Virus record (IMG/VR): IMGVR_UViG_3300017763_000002
Coordinates: 124,001 to 188,000 of that record
DNA length: 64,000 nucleotides
Source of the DNA: a virus
Reading direction: 5' to 3' (one strand)
The translations under genes and the position numbers were made by a program. This document shows, piece after piece, positions 11,059 through 21,300 of the stretch. Under the pieces are notes generated by a model, which saw only the letters and a program-made list of their open reading frames with translations, was not told the origin of the DNA and did not search any database. Within the stretch, counting starts at the first letter, position 1. Every line of letters starts with the position of its first letter.

Positions 11059-12045
11059 TTAAACTCCAGAAAGCTTCATCATGTCCGCCATGCTTAATGA
11101 GCCACCCTTTTTCTTTGCTTCTTCGTGGAGATCAACTCCTCCCGCAGGCTTTTGTATTCCAAGGTATTCATAGTCTTCATCTTTAGCTCCGACTATGGTT
11201 GATCCATCGCTTTCTTCAAACTTAGATTTCATTTTTTCTTTTTCTTCAGTAGAAGTACTGCCATAATCTAACAGAGCCTGTGGATCTTTCTTGATCTTTT
11301 CTGGAATATTCTCGTTGCTTTCAAATATATTTTTAAATATTCTAGTATATACAATCATTCTAACTTGATTATATGTTAACACACAAAACGGCTTGCCATA
11401 AAATTGCATACTATCTTCAGCAAAATTTAAATACGGATGATAAAATTCTTCTAATATAAGATGCTGTATACTTTCTTCAGTAAAAGATGCAAATGTATCA
11501 TTATATAATTTAATTATTTTTGCTATTTTTTTAGCGTCTAATTCATCATACTCAGATTCAGTATATAATGGTTCTTTAAATTGATCATCTTTATAAAAAC
11601 TTTTTAATATATAAAAATCGTTTGTTCTTTGGGCTGCGTACTTTTCACATGTGTTGCCCATGAGGTTGTCTTTTTGTAATTTGAGAACCGCGAGCTTCTC
11701 TTTTTCTTCTTCAATGATTTTGTTTTGTTGATCTAACGCAGACTTTAATATAATTTTTTTCTTTGCGGTATTTAAGTTATCTAAAAAACTTTCTATTTTA
11801 GCTATCTTATCTTCATCCCTTTGAGTCCAGTCGCCCTCCTGTTCAAGAAAATCTAAAATCTCTTGATCAGTAGGTAGCCCTCGCTTCTTTGCTTTGGCTA
11901 CATAAAGATCAGTAATATCCTCTAGCTCCACTTGATCGTGCGGAGTCAGGTGTCTAATATATACAATACTTTCATTGTATATTTCTGAAGAGAAACCTCT
12001 TACAACATCCCTAAACGCCTTCCGGTGCTCAGTGGCGCTAGACAT
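11059..12045 (-). CDS. putative tail assembly chaperone
   Basis: This 328-residue, highly charged, mostly helical protein has coiled-coil segments around residues 85-130 (KIIEEEKEKLAVLKLQKDN). It lies just upstream of the tape measure gene, where tail assembly chaperones (lambda G/GT-like) are normally encoded. Its ATG shares a base with the stop codon of the upstream gene (TAATG), so the pair is translationally coupled. No frameshift site was seen. The role is from context only. Confidence 0.5.
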   Translation of the reverse strand: MSSATEHRKAFRDVVRGFSSEIYNESIVYIRHLTPHDQVELEDITDLYVAKAKKRGLPTDQEILDFLEQEGDWTQRDEDKIAKIESFLDNLNTAKKKIILKSALDQQNKIIEEEKEKLAVLKLQKDNLMGNTCEKYAAQRTNDFYILKSFYKDDQFKEPLYTESEYDELDAKKIAKIIKLYNDTFASFTEESIQHLILEEFYHPYLNFAEDSMQFYGKPFCVLTYNQVRMIVYTRIFKNIFESNENIPEKIKKDPQALLDYGSTSTEEKEKMKSKFEESDGSTIVGAKDEDYEYLGIQKPAGGVDLHEEAKKKGGSLSMADMMKLSGV

Positions 12046-12854
12046 TATACTTCTCCGTTGTCTATATCTTCTTGAAGTTTCTCAAAGTCCTCAGATAACA
12101 CAGCGCCTGCGCTATAGTACCAATAACTTACATAAGTCGTTAGCTTGTTAGAAATTGTATAATATATTTCGCTACCCTGTTCTTCTAGCCTGTAATATTC
12201 ATCAACTTTATCCTCAAAAGTCTCGCCTTTAAATATAGGTTCAGCTTCATCTTCTTCGTTCTTGCGAATATAAGATAGATTTAATAGATACCATGTGACA
12301 GCTTTGTTTGCCGCTCTAGAATCTGCTGTGTGATTAAACAATGACGCATAATTTGTTTCAACTGTGACAATATTTTTTCGTGTTTCTCCCAGCTTTGCGG
12401 ATAAATCTTTTATTTTATCCCTGTCTTTTTGTGTTCTAGAGGATTTTGTGTTTAGCCTACCGAGCTCAGTACTGTACTCTCCGAATTTCATATACAGTCT
12501 AGTTAACTCTTGAGCGTCTTCTTCTGGCATTAGCCCTCCGCTATCAGAGTATTTTTTAGCAAGCATAGCTTTCGTAAGAATTCCCTGCTTAACGCACTTA
12601 CTCATTTCTATACTATATTCAAGCTCAGCTTCTTCCATTTCCCTTCGGTTAGGCTGCTTGATAATAATTCTATATGGGACAGCTTGGTCGATTTCCTTAG
12701 TGACTTCCACTTCCTCCTCGCCGCCTTCTGTTTTTCTAAGTTCCTTTTCAGTTACCTTAACTTTTTCTGTTTGTTCCACGGTGAAACTATATACCTCTTT
12801 TAATTTATCGGCACTAACTTCCTCAGTGGGTTTTTCTTTTTCTAATAATTGCAT
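12045..12854 (-). CDS. putative tail assembly chaperone
   Basis: This 269-residue acidic/helical protein has no recognised domain. It starts with MQLLEKEKPTEEV and is preceded by AAGGAACAAGGA, a Shine-Dalgarno-like leader nearly identical to the one before the tape measure gene. The start is therefore well supported. It sits between the 95-residue protein and the second chaperone-like gene in the tail operon. A chaperone or tape-measure partner is the likeliest role from gene order. Confidence 0.5.
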   Translation of the reverse strand: MQLLEKEKPTEEVSADKLKEVYSFTVEQTEKVKVTEKELRKTEGGEEEVEVTKEIDQAVPYRIIIKQPNRREMEEAELEYSIEMSKCVKQGILTKAMLAKKYSDSGGLMPEEDAQELTRLYMKFGEYSTELGRLNTKSSRTQKDRDKIKDLSAKLGETRKNIVTVETNYASLFNHTADSRAANKAVTWYLLNLSYIRKNEEDEAEPIFKGETFEDKVDEYYRLEEQGSEIYYTISNKLTTYVSYWYYSAGAVLSEDFEKLQEDIDNGEV

Positions 12855-12878
12855 TCCTTGTTCCTTTCTTAATTATAT

Positions 12879-13166
12879 TTATTTAAATACAAAACCTATA
12901 GTAAAATTTTCTAGATCACCTTCAATATTCCTAATTGTTTCATTTCCAATGTCTAGTGTTCTTTTTCTTAGATGTTGTAATTTGTCTTGATCAAAATAAT
13001 CCGCTTGATCAATTAAACTTTTATATTCTTCTGGTAAATTTTGTTTTAATTTACTAAAATGAATTCTATGTTCTTCGTTTAAATCTTCTAACATCATTAG
13101 AAAGCCTTTAAACAAAGACTTCGTACTCCTCTCGCAATGACTGCGAAAAATATTTTCTGCTTCCAT
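12879..13166 (-). CDS. small helical protein, first gene of the tail operon
   Basis: This 95-residue charged protein is not recognised. Its ATG has an AGGA/AAGG leader, and a GTGTATAAAC motif lies 26 bases upstream. That motif faces away from the matching one for the plus-strand gene at 13220, so 13167-13219 is a divergent promoter region. Being the first gene of the minus-strand tail operon suggests a virion or tail-assembly role. Confidence 0.5.
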   Translation of the reverse strand: MEAENIFRSHCERSTKSLFKGFLMMLEDLNEEHRIHFSKLKQNLPEEYKSLIDQADYFDQDKLQHLRKRTLDIGNETIRNIEGDLENFTIGFVFK

Positions 13167-13187
13167 AACCTTATTCCTAATAGTTTA

Positions 13188-13192
13188 TACAC
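13188..13192 (-). promoter_or_regulatory. late-type GTGTA motif for the minus tail operon
   Basis: GTGTATAAAC on the minus strand begins 26 bases before the ATG at 13166 and leaves room for a short leader with AGGA. It is the divergent partner of the motif at 13206. Confidence 0.5.
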
Positions 13193-13205
13193 CTATTATT
13201 ATTTG

Positions 13206-13219
13206 GTGTAAAATAAAAT
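13206..13219 (+). promoter_or_regulatory. late-type GTGTA promoter motif, leaderless spacing
   Basis: GTGTAAAATAAAAT lies immediately before the ATG at 13220. GTGTA begins exactly 14 bases before the ATG, the same spacing as at many other structural genes here. Confidence 0.55.
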
Positions 13220-13678
13220 ATGGCAAGTTTTATTTCGGATCTAGCAAAAAAGGTTTTCGCTCAACAGTTCACCCATCTTCATGATACTTTCTCTAGAGAG
13301 ATCGTTGTATATAAAGAGGCGCAGAAAGTTGTAATCAATACAGATGTTAACTATAATTATATCTACAACAATACAGGAGCTGCGCCCAGCGTTCAAAATG
13401 TTCCGCAAAAATTTATATTTCAAGCTCGCATATTATATGACGACAATAGAGACACAGAATATTTCGGAGAGTTTGGTTCAAGCACTAAGATTAAAAGAGT
13501 TGACGGCAACAGTAGAGTGAGAATTAAATTAAAAAAAGATGATTACATGCAAATCAAAGATGTTAAAAGAATTGAATTTGATGAAAGAATGTTTATGGTC
13601 GATTCAGATCCAAGACCGCACGGATTATTTGAAATAGACTTTTATACATTATACCTCAAACCAGTTGAAGCAAAATGA
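13220..13678 (+). CDS. putative head-tail joining / neck protein
   Basis: This 152-residue protein begins MASFISDLAKKVFAQQF and is beta-rich in its second half (RVRIKLKKDDYMQIKDVKRI). It is first in a plus-strand group that leads to the tail tube gene. Small proteins in this position are commonly neck, head-closure or tail-completion proteins. No Shine-Dalgarno sequence is present and the ATG lies 14 bases after a GTGTA motif. Assignment is from context. Confidence 0.45.
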   Translation: MASFISDLAKKVFAQQFTHLHDTFSREIVVYKEAQKVVINTDVNYNYIYNNTGAAPSVQNVPQKFIFQARILYDDNRDTEYFGEFGSSTKIKRVDGNSRVRIKLKKDDYMQIKDVKRIEFDERMFMVDSDPRPHGLFEIDFYTLYLKPVEAK

Positions 13679-14256
13679 TATCTAATTTAGCATTAAGAAG
13701 AGCATTAAAATCTCAAATACTAAAAGATAAAGTTGTTGAAAAGCAAATAGACACTAAATTATTTGCGCATTTTGATAGATGTAAAAAAAATTTATTAAAA
13801 GAGTACGACATGCACCCTGTCACAAGAGACTTAAACAATGAGTCTAATGCGGGTCTTGTCACCAAAGGAACTCTTTTTGGTTTCTTGGGATTTGAATCCG
13901 GCTCGGCGCCAGCGGAAGACTTCAGAAAATTTTTAGATAGATCAATTGCAATGCGTTTTATAAAAAACAATAACAGGCAAGGAGTCAGAACTTATCGAGT
14001 AGAAATACCCAATAAAGATGACATATATTCCGCCACACCGCTACCCTGGGCATCAGGTAGAAGCTGGGTTAAAGCTATAGAGCAAGGCATATCTGGCATG
14101 GGAAATTATATTCAATTAGAATCTTCGGTCAGTAGATCTGGAGAAGGTTTTCAAGCGAAAAATTCTTCTGGAGGTGTATTTAGAAATACATCTTATGTAT
14201 CTAGTATAATAAATAATTTTAAAGTTAAACTTCAATCATACGGCCTATCATTATGA
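13675..14256 (+). CDS. putative tail completion / neck protein
   Basis: This 193-residue protein overlaps both neighbours by 4 bases. The N-terminal third is helical and basic. The middle has GTLFGFLGFESGSAP and the C-terminal half has an aromatic stretch (PLPWASGRSWVKAIEQGISG). The pattern is reminiscent of tail completion (gp10-like) proteins, but I cannot confirm a family. Order between a joining-like protein and the tube gene supports a structural role. Confidence 0.45.
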   Translation: MISNLALRRALKSQILKDKVVEKQIDTKLFAHFDRCKKNLLKEYDMHPVTRDLNNESNAGLVTKGTLFGFLGFESGSAPAEDFRKFLDRSIAMRFIKNNNRQGVRTYRVEIPNKDDIYSATPLPWASGRSWVKAIEQGISGMGNYIQLESSVSRSGEGFQAKNSSGGVFRNTSYVSSIINNFKVKLQSYGLSL

Positions 14257-15278
14257 AACCACAATTCCAACATGAAATTACAACAAGCTTCTCTTTATGG
14301 TTTGAAAACTATTTATTGAAAAAAGGAGATGCTTATGCAAATAAAACAGAATCCCTAACACACCTCGAAGATGATAGGCTTCCAGGTTTACAAACTTTTT
14401 CGAGCCCATACAAACAGTGGGTATTTGATAAGAGCATATCCAACGCAGATGTTCCATTCAATATTACTATCGATGGAGTCAGTATGCCGAAAAGTGGAGG
14501 CGTTGACCCCTCAACGCTATCCGCCTGGAGCGCAACAGCTAACTACCAACCTAGAGAATTTGTTTCCCACAACTCACAGTCTTGGATTGCAATGGAATAT
14601 ACAGAGCTCGCAGAAGAACCTGGTGTCTCTGATAAATGGGAGGACATCACATGGACAACCACTAGCCAGAACGGAGATATACTCTTTGTAGATTATGTAA
14701 ACGGAAGAGTTGTAACATCGCTTGGCTCATCAGCTTCTGTTGTTGAGGCGGAGTATTCAGTAAAAGATTTTAATATATATGTCACAAATGAAACAGAAGA
14801 AAATTTAATTGTTGAATCTAAATTTGATGTTAATAGTAGATTCGATCAAACATTAACACCGATACCCCCGTACGATCAAGTACTACCAGGAATATTTATA
14901 AATAATATTAGATCCACAAATGATCCTTTTTCTTTCGGAGGAGAAGAAAAAACCATGGCAGACATAAGATGTGTGGTTATGGCAGAGAACATCTATCAGT
15001 TAGATGCTGTCATGTCTATCTTTAATGACTCAACAAGAGAGTGTTTCGCCGCCTTAGCTTTTGAAGACTACCCCCTAAATGAATACGGAGATGCGTTTAG
15101 ATTTGATTACGAAGATTTAGCTGGACATAGATTAAAAAATAACCCATCAGCGTTACACTTTATCGACAGAGTAGATGTTTCTAAACTTAGTGATAGAGTG
15201 ACAAAAACAATTAGCCCAAATACTTTCGTTGGTTTTATAGATTTCGAGGTCAATACATATCGCTATCCAAGAATTTAA
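14253..15278 (+). CDS. virion structural protein with carbohydrate-binding-like insert
   Basis: This 341-residue protein is third in the operon from 13220, with a 4-base overlap. Around residues 88-130 it has a W-x5-Y-x2-x2-V pattern (LSAWSATANYQPREFVS) ending in a W-ED motif. The same module recurs in the tube and fibre proteins and resembles CBM5/12-like folds. The remainder is beta-rich (FGGEEKTMADIRCVVMAENI). Probably a neck or tail-terminator-region protein; the exact function is unknown. Confidence 0.5.
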   Translation: MKPQFQHEITTSFSLWFENYLLKKGDAYANKTESLTHLEDDRLPGLQTFSSPYKQWVFDKSISNADVPFNITIDGVSMPKSGGVDPSTLSAWSATANYQPREFVSHNSQSWIAMEYTELAEEPGVSDKWEDITWTTTSQNGDILFVDYVNGRVVTSLGSSASVVEAEYSVKDFNIYVTNETEENLIVESKFDVNSRFDQTLTPIPPYDQVLPGIFINNIRSTNDPFSFGGEEKTMADIRCVVMAENIYQLDAVMSIFNDSTRECFAALAFEDYPLNEYGDAFRFDYEDLAGHRLKNNPSALHFIDRVDVSKLSDRVTKTISPNTFVGFIDFEVNTYRYPRI

Positions 15279-15301
15279 AATTTCTCTTTTTTAAAAAGTT
15301 A

Positions 15302-15330
15302 ATGTAATAAACAGAAGAATACTTATTATT
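15302..15330 (+). promoter_or_regulatory. late-type motif variant before the tube gene
   Basis: ATGTAATAAA, one base off GTGTAATAAA, begins 29 bases before the ATG at 15331. The distance matches the leadered class of late motifs in this window. Confidence 0.3.
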
Positions 15331-16986
15331 ATGGCAACTAGAAATAGAGTTATTTATCAGAGTGAAGCGCTGTATGTGGGACAGCCTGAAGCTACAGGCC
15401 ACCACATCACTGCGAAAAGTAATAATGCTACCGACGCCAATGGCGACGATGTTAGCAGTAAAGTTTGGGGCCTGGTTAAGGAGCCAGATAATATCACAAA
15501 AAAATGTATTTTAGACAATACTAATTTTTGGGCATTGATCACCAAACCCACAGATCTTATAGATGCTGGTGGCAATCCTATAACCCCATTCAAAGGTGAT
15601 TTTGATAACACGGTAGACTATTCTGTCGAAGATGTTGTGAAAGTTACAGACGATGGACAGGACTGGTATTTCGAGGCCGCTCAAGCTAGCGGACCATCAA
15701 CAGCAGTCAAGGATCCATTAGTAGCATTAACTGACTATACAGATAATGGCAACTACGATTTAAGCAATAACGCGGACTTAACAGACTGGGACATCCTTCC
15801 AGCAGTTAAACAACTCAATCGAGTACAAAGTGCAAATTATAGTTTTACAATTAATAGACAAGACGTTAATCAGTTTGGACAACTTTCAAGAATTGATTCT
15901 GTTTCGATCGAACCACCAACAGTAAGTTTAGATTTTTCTTATTACCTAACAAACGGAGCTAACGAAAGCTTGATGGGATTTAATCTCGAAGACTTTGCCG
16001 CTCTCGATGGAGGTACCGCTGTAAACTTTGTAAAGACAGATAAACAAGAAGATGATTATGCTGGAAGAAACTATTTCATCTTAACTACAAAACAAGGTAC
16101 AGACGCTGTAGGTAACAACATATTTGATACTTATGGAGATTCAGATGATACCACGGCTTCGACTATTGCCCTTGGCAATGGTTACGTCACCAATTATTCG
16201 GTAGAAGCTTCAGTAGGTTCCATGCCCACAGCAAATGTTACCGTTGAAGGCTTAAACTTAAAATCTGACGCTGGTTTTCACAATATAGATATCCCTGCAG
16301 TCAACAATGAGCGTGGTACTCCAATTGAAGGGATGAAATACAGCCTACCTGCTCCTGTTAGTGGTGTTTTAGATGACAGCGCTACAGACCCAACACTTGG
16401 TGATGCAGATAAGCTCTCTGGTCAATCTGACGGTTTCTCTTGCTTGCGCCCAGGAGATATTGAAATGCACATGGGAACAGCAGGAGAGTCTGCTCTTATG
16501 AATACTTTGCCTGACGGAACACCTCCCACAGACAACAATGAAGGTAGCTGTCACGTACAAAGTTTCAGTATTGAGCTTCCGCTTTCGAGAACTCCATTGC
16601 AAAGACTTGGCACGCCTTATGCGTATACTCGTCCTTTAGATTTCCCGATCACTGTTAATGTAAGTGTGAGCGCGATTGTTTCAGATCTTAAATCTGGAAA
16701 CGTAGCAGACCACCTGTTTAATTTCCAAAACCACGACTTGCAGTTTATCCTGCGGGAACCACAAGCTGACGGAAAAGGTCCGGTCGCTATGGCTTTCTTT
16801 GTTAAGGGTGCGCAGCTAGAAGGAGAATCCTTTAGCTCTTCAATTGGAGATAACAAGTCGGTTGATATTACATTCAGCTGTCAAATTGGCGGGCCGGAAG
16901 ATACAACTCGAGGAGTTATGATAGGAGGATCTAGAGGTCCTATATTAAATACTTTCCTTGATCGTTTCGATCCAGCGACTAAGTGA
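15331..16986 (+). CDS. putative major tail tube protein
   Basis: This 551-residue protein has tube-fold-like segments: SANYSFTINRQDVNQFGQ, GNGYVTNYSVEASVGSMPTA, an LRPGDIEM motif and a C-terminal IGDNKSVDITFSCQIGG strand pair. The N-terminal third carries an extra aromatic module (YSVEDVVKVTDDGQDWYF). A second protein with the same landmarks in the same order is encoded on the other strand at 17035-18291. Its location upstream of an intrinsic terminator and beside neck genes fits a major tail protein. The fold assignment is by eye. Confidence 0.6.
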   Translation: MATRNRVIYQSEALYVGQPEATGHHITAKSNNATDANGDDVSSKVWGLVKEPDNITKKCILDNTNFWALITKPTDLIDAGGNPITPFKGDFDNTVDYSVEDVVKVTDDGQDWYFEAAQASGPSTAVKDPLVALTDYTDNGNYDLSNNADLTDWDILPAVKQLNRVQSANYSFTINRQDVNQFGQLSRIDSVSIEPPTVSLDFSYYLTNGANESLMGFNLEDFAALDGGTAVNFVKTDKQEDDYAGRNYFILTTKQGTDAVGNNIFDTYGDSDDTTASTIALGNGYVTNYSVEASVGSMPTANVTVEGLNLKSDAGFHNIDIPAVNNERGTPIEGMKYSLPAPVSGVLDDSATDPTLGDADKLSGQSDGFSCLRPGDIEMHMGTAGESALMNTLPDGTPPTDNNEGSCHVQSFSIELPLSRTPLQRLGTPYAYTRPLDFPITVNVSVSAIVSDLKSGNVADHLFNFQNHDLQFILREPQADGKGPVAMAFFVKGAQLEGESFSSSIGDNKSVDITFSCQIGGPEDTTRGVMIGGSRGPILNTFLDRFDPATK

Positions 16987-17011
16987 TTTAGTTTTGCACA
17001 ACTATTTAAAG

Positions 17012-17036
17012 AAGCTCGCTTTAAGCGAGCTTTTTT
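17012..17036 (+). terminator. intrinsic terminator after the tube gene
   Basis: AAGCTCGC-TTTAA-GCGAGCTT makes an 8-bp stem with a 5-base loop followed by six T residues. It ends the plus-strand transcript and slightly overlaps the stop of the convergent minus-strand gene. Confidence 0.85.
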
Positions 17037-18291
17037 ATGTGTGCTTAATTATTTGCATGCCAGTTTTCAATCCCACTTCGAATAAAAACTGAGCAGAAAT
17101 CTGAGCGAATCCGCCCACCGACATTGAATGTGACTCTGAAGATAATTTTGCGTCAGGGATTTTGATTGTAGCGTATTTTTTTCTATCATCCAGACCCGTC
17201 CTGCTGTATAATTTTATTTCTATATCCATAGAAACGTCGTCTTTAAATATATTAGCAATTTGCAGTTCGTCTTTTTCACTAAAATTTCTTAAAATAATTT
17301 CAGAAGACATAGATCCTGACATTGGGAACTGTATCTTCCTATCTTTGATGTAGTTAGATCCGAAAGCATTAATTTCTTGCCTTCCAATTTCAAGAGATAT
17401 ATCCAAAGATTGTATAGACATTGATTCTGGGTCAATATCAACCATGCTAAAACCTCCGCTAGAATTATTTTTATTGTTCGTCCAAGTGATTTCCATATCT
17501 CCAGGCCTTAATGCTAATGAAGAATCTGAAGTGTCGGTCTCAAGGGCTGCGTCTTCCAACTGCTGCCTGGTAATAATGACATCAGATTGAGATCTAGTTC
17601 CAGTGTTGTCCACAGCTGGAGCTTTTACTGTATTTATTAAGCCAGCAGCGTCAAAGTTAATTGTATCTAAACATATATTACTACAGTCATAAGCCACACT
17701 ACAACTTACAAACGATCCAACCTTAGCAGATATAGAGTAATTAGATAAATAACAATTACCAAGACCAACTAAATCTAAATTATTTTTAAATTCCTCTCCA
17801 GACTTATCACCTCTACCAAATAAATCAGCTCTAGCACTCGTTTGTTCGGCCAATAAATATAAATTTATATCACCTTTTTTAGCTTCTGCAGTAGACCCTT
17901 GATTACTCCAGTCAGGTTTGTTGTACAATTTAGAATAAGAAGAATTATCATACTCAAAAAGATACCCTCCTCCAACATTCATTCCTAAGTTCTCTTCATT
18001 TTTTGCGTCAAAAAATAAATATGAAAATTCTAAAGTAACAGTTGGTTGAACTACAATTGGTATTCTTGACTTCATTGGATCAGAATTTAATGCTGGAGTA
18101 CGATCTTTTATAAATTCCGAAGACCCTATTTCTTTTAACTGCATAGCTCCGTAATCAAAAGAATAAGAAACGTCTTGAATTCTGGAGATAGTCCGCACCG
18201 CTACAGATGGTTGGGTTTTAAATGCGGGGGCGGAATCCGCGAGTAAAACCATACGTTCATAACTTAAATGTAACCTTTTCCCAACTGGCAT
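17035..18291 (-). CDS. tail tube paralogue on the opposite strand
   Basis: This 418-residue protein shares landmarks with the putative tube protein at 15331: SRIQDVSYSFDYGAMQL, GNCYLSNYSISAKVGSF, LRPGDMEI, and a C-terminal ESHSMSVGGFAQISAQFLF. It lacks the N-terminal extension. I chose the ATG at 18291 (MPVGKRLHL), not the upstream in-frame start, because GTGTA lies exactly 14 bases before it. Having its own promoter on the other strand suggests a separately controlled second tube, tail-terminator or decoration subunit. Confidence 0.55.
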   Translation of the reverse strand: MPVGKRLHLSYERMVLLADSAPAFKTQPSVAVRTISRIQDVSYSFDYGAMQLKEIGSSEFIKDRTPALNSDPMKSRIPIVVQPTVTLEFSYLFFDAKNEENLGMNVGGGYLFEYDNSSYSKLYNKPDWSNQGSTAEAKKGDINLYLLAEQTSARADLFGRGDKSGEEFKNNLDLVGLGNCYLSNYSISAKVGSFVSCSVAYDCSNICLDTINFDAAGLINTVKAPAVDNTGTRSQSDVIITRQQLEDAALETDTSDSSLALRPGDMEITWTNNKNNSSGGFSMVDIDPESMSIQSLDISLEIGRQEINAFGSNYIKDRKIQFPMSGSMSSEIILRNFSEKDELQIANIFKDDVSMDIEIKLYSRTGLDDRKKYATIKIPDAKLSSESHSMSVGGFAQISAQFLFEVGLKTGMQIIKHT

Positions 18292-18305
18292 ATTGTTACT
18301 TACAC
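18292..18305 (-). promoter_or_regulatory. late-type GTGTA promoter motif, leaderless spacing
   Basis: GTGTAAGTAACAAT ends directly at the ATG at 18291 on the minus strand, 14 bases from G to A. Confidence 0.5.
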
Positions 18306-18334
18306 AATAAAAATATACCAATAGTATTTTTAGC

Positions 18335-18345
18335 GTGTATAATAA
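18335..18345 (+). promoter_or_regulatory. late-type GTGTA motif before the fibre gene
   Basis: GTGTATAATAA lies 35 bases upstream of the ATG at 18370, predicting a leader of about 20 bases. Confidence 0.4.
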
Positions 18346-18369
18346 TAATGTTCCAACAACTTTTGAATT

Positions 18370-21300
18370 ATGCCAAATAGTAGAATTTCAGACTTATTCC
18401 AAGTACAGCGTTTAGACCAAGACGTCGACGCTGAAGCGTTGCTTTTGATAGCTAGAGCTAAGTCCCATAACGAGACGATGAGTTATCAAGATTTTAAAAA
18501 ATCGATTACAGACTATTGTGTTTTTATTACTGGCGATCAGCTAATTACTGGATTTAAAACTTTTGAAGATAATGCTTTATTCAAAAAAGATGTTTCTATA
18601 CAAGGAGATCTTTCTGTTAGGGGTGACATTTTTAACCTGAGGTTTGAAACTGGTGTTGACCCTGCTTTTCTTGATTCGTGGAAGTCAGTTATATACGCCG
18701 CAGATTCAGAAGTGTCATATGACTCAAAAGCCTGGCGGACACTCTCGAGAACATTGCCTTCAGATGTTCCTGGAGTGCCTGGAACAAAGTCTCAGGGTAA
18801 AGTTACAGTTATTGATCATGATCATATTTTAAATGGAGATATGGTCAATCTTGTGGCCTCTGACGGACAGCTCATAGGCTTTGTAGAAGGTACAAATTTC
18901 ACAGTTGGAGCCAATAAAGAAGCCACAGCAACAAATATCGCTAATGCTATTGACGCACACCCATTATTTACAGCGACCAGCGATATAAATTCTAATGAAA
19001 TTATTATCACTCAAGAAATTGTAGGCATCGCAGGCAACACCACAATTTTTATTGACACCGCCAACCCTCTTCAAATCAATAGAGAAAATTTTTCTGGAGG
19101 CTTAGGCAGCCCTGAAAACCCTTGGATAGATGTTACAAAAAAAGATGCGGATGACTATTTAACTCAACTTGATTCAAATTTAAACACACAAGGAGACTTA
19201 ACAGTAGAATCAAATTCAAAACTCGAAGGAATACTAGAAGTTGATGGAGATTCAGATCTTTACTCTAAGCTCACCGTACATAAAGACACATTATTAAAAG
19301 ATAACCTAACAGTCAATGAAGATACTTTTTTGAGCGGGCAGCTTAGTGTTAATACCACAGGACAAAGAGAACAAGTTACAATTCATGGGACTGTTGGGCT
19401 AACAGATGGATACGCAATTAGAGGTACTGGTGTTGATTTAATTTATGCAAGCGGAACCAGCGCTTTTATTGGAAATTCTGGAGCTTTTGAAATTGACAAT
19501 GACAAGAGCGCATATATTCTACATGACTCTAATGTTGGAAGAGATTTACTTGTATCAGGGCAAGCTGCATTTTTACAAAATTTAACTGTATTTAAAAATC
19601 TTGAAGTTAAAGAAGACACCCTATTAGGAGATGAACTCGAAGTTGTTGGTACTTCTGTCTTTAAAGATGATGTTGTTATGGAAAAAGATCTTATTGTTAA
19701 TAATGATTTAACGGTTCAAAATAATTTAACAGTAAGAGGGGATGTATTTAATATCAAATTCGAAGAAGGTGTTGATCCTTACAGCCTTTCGGAGCAATGG
19801 AGTCAAACTGGAGGAGTTAATCTTGACGGTTCTTATTCTCAGGGGGATCAAGTTGAATACAACGGCCAGGCGTGGGAAGCAGATGGATTAACAGCTTCTA
19901 CAGACGAGCCAGGCATTTCACCATTATGGAGAGATGTAACAAAAATAACCAAAGACGGATACAAAACAGAACTTGACTCTGACTTACTAGTTGAAGGAAA
20001 GCTTGGAGTTGGAACTGACACTCCTTCAGCTAAATTTCATATCAAAACTGACGCAGCTGATGCCAATTTAATTGTAGATAATAATGGCGCAGAGAATATA
20101 GAAGTTCAAAGTATTAATGATGCAAATGATTCACTCAGTAATTTAAATTTAAATAGTATTGTTTATATTAAAAAATCAAATTTTGTTGGAATCGGAACTA
20201 GTTCGCCAGGTTCATGGGTGGATCCTTTTAATTCTGAAGTGGTAGAACCTATTCTGCACATTAAGGGTGATGTTGCAGGAAAAAAAGGTGTTTACATTGA
20301 AGATGGAGATTTAAAAATTGAAAATAAATATGGATCTAAAACCGAACTTACTTTAAAAACTAACTCCAGCCCATATTTTTCTGACAGCGTAGCTACATTA
20401 TTGCTAGAGTCTGGAACTTCTAATGACACTTTTAAAATCAACCAATTCCAAAAAGAGCATGCTACTTTTGGAGGAACCACTATTTTTGATAAAAATATTG
20501 ATGGCGGTTACGTTAGTGAATTTTGGCAGTTAAAATCTGGAGCAGATGCCGATCCGAATGCGTCACCAAAAATTTCACAAACAGATTATGACTTGCTCCC
20601 AGTAGATGATGGAGGGGTTGCAGGCACAACAGACAAGACGGATTACGAAAAGAAAAACATTTTAACTTCAGTGTGGAGAACTCTTCCCGATCAAGACCCA
20701 GGAAATGGAGATGATTGGCAAAGCGAGTTTCTACCAAGCACATCTTACAGCTCAATTAGTCAAATATTCGGCCAGTTTGGCCAAGTTGCTTTTCTTGGAA
20801 ATAAAGGAGACAACCTACCAGAACTTAGTAAGCTTAATTCGGCATCAGACTCCTTCTTCACAATACATAGCTCAGAAGATTCTTTTGATAAAATATTTAA
20901 AGTTCAAGATTCGATACATCCAGACGCAACGCCATTTGTTATTACAAGTGGAGGAAAAGTTGGGGTTGGTACTGAAGATCCGATGTATAAATTAACAATT
21001 TCTGATAATGATGGCGGACATTTAAGATTAGAAAACAAAAGCGAAATTGCACTCGTTCGCTTGGTCGATGGAGGCAATTTGGACATTTGGTCTCATGGAA
21101 ATTCTGATACAATATTCAGAAGTGGTACGGGCGCCGGAAGTGAACTCGTAAGAATAAAACACGATGGAAGCGTTGGCATTGGCACTGATACTCCTGATTA
21201 TCCTTTAGATGTACAAGGCATTTTAAGAATAACTAAAACCACTGTAGACGGAGGAGATACAGCTTTATTCTTTAACCCTGGAGGGGGAGCTGACGAACCA

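Noticed and set aside
12045-12060. Programmed frameshift joining the two tail chaperone-like genes
   Set aside because: The genes meet at TAATG, which is stop-start coupling, and no slippery sequence was seen near the junction.
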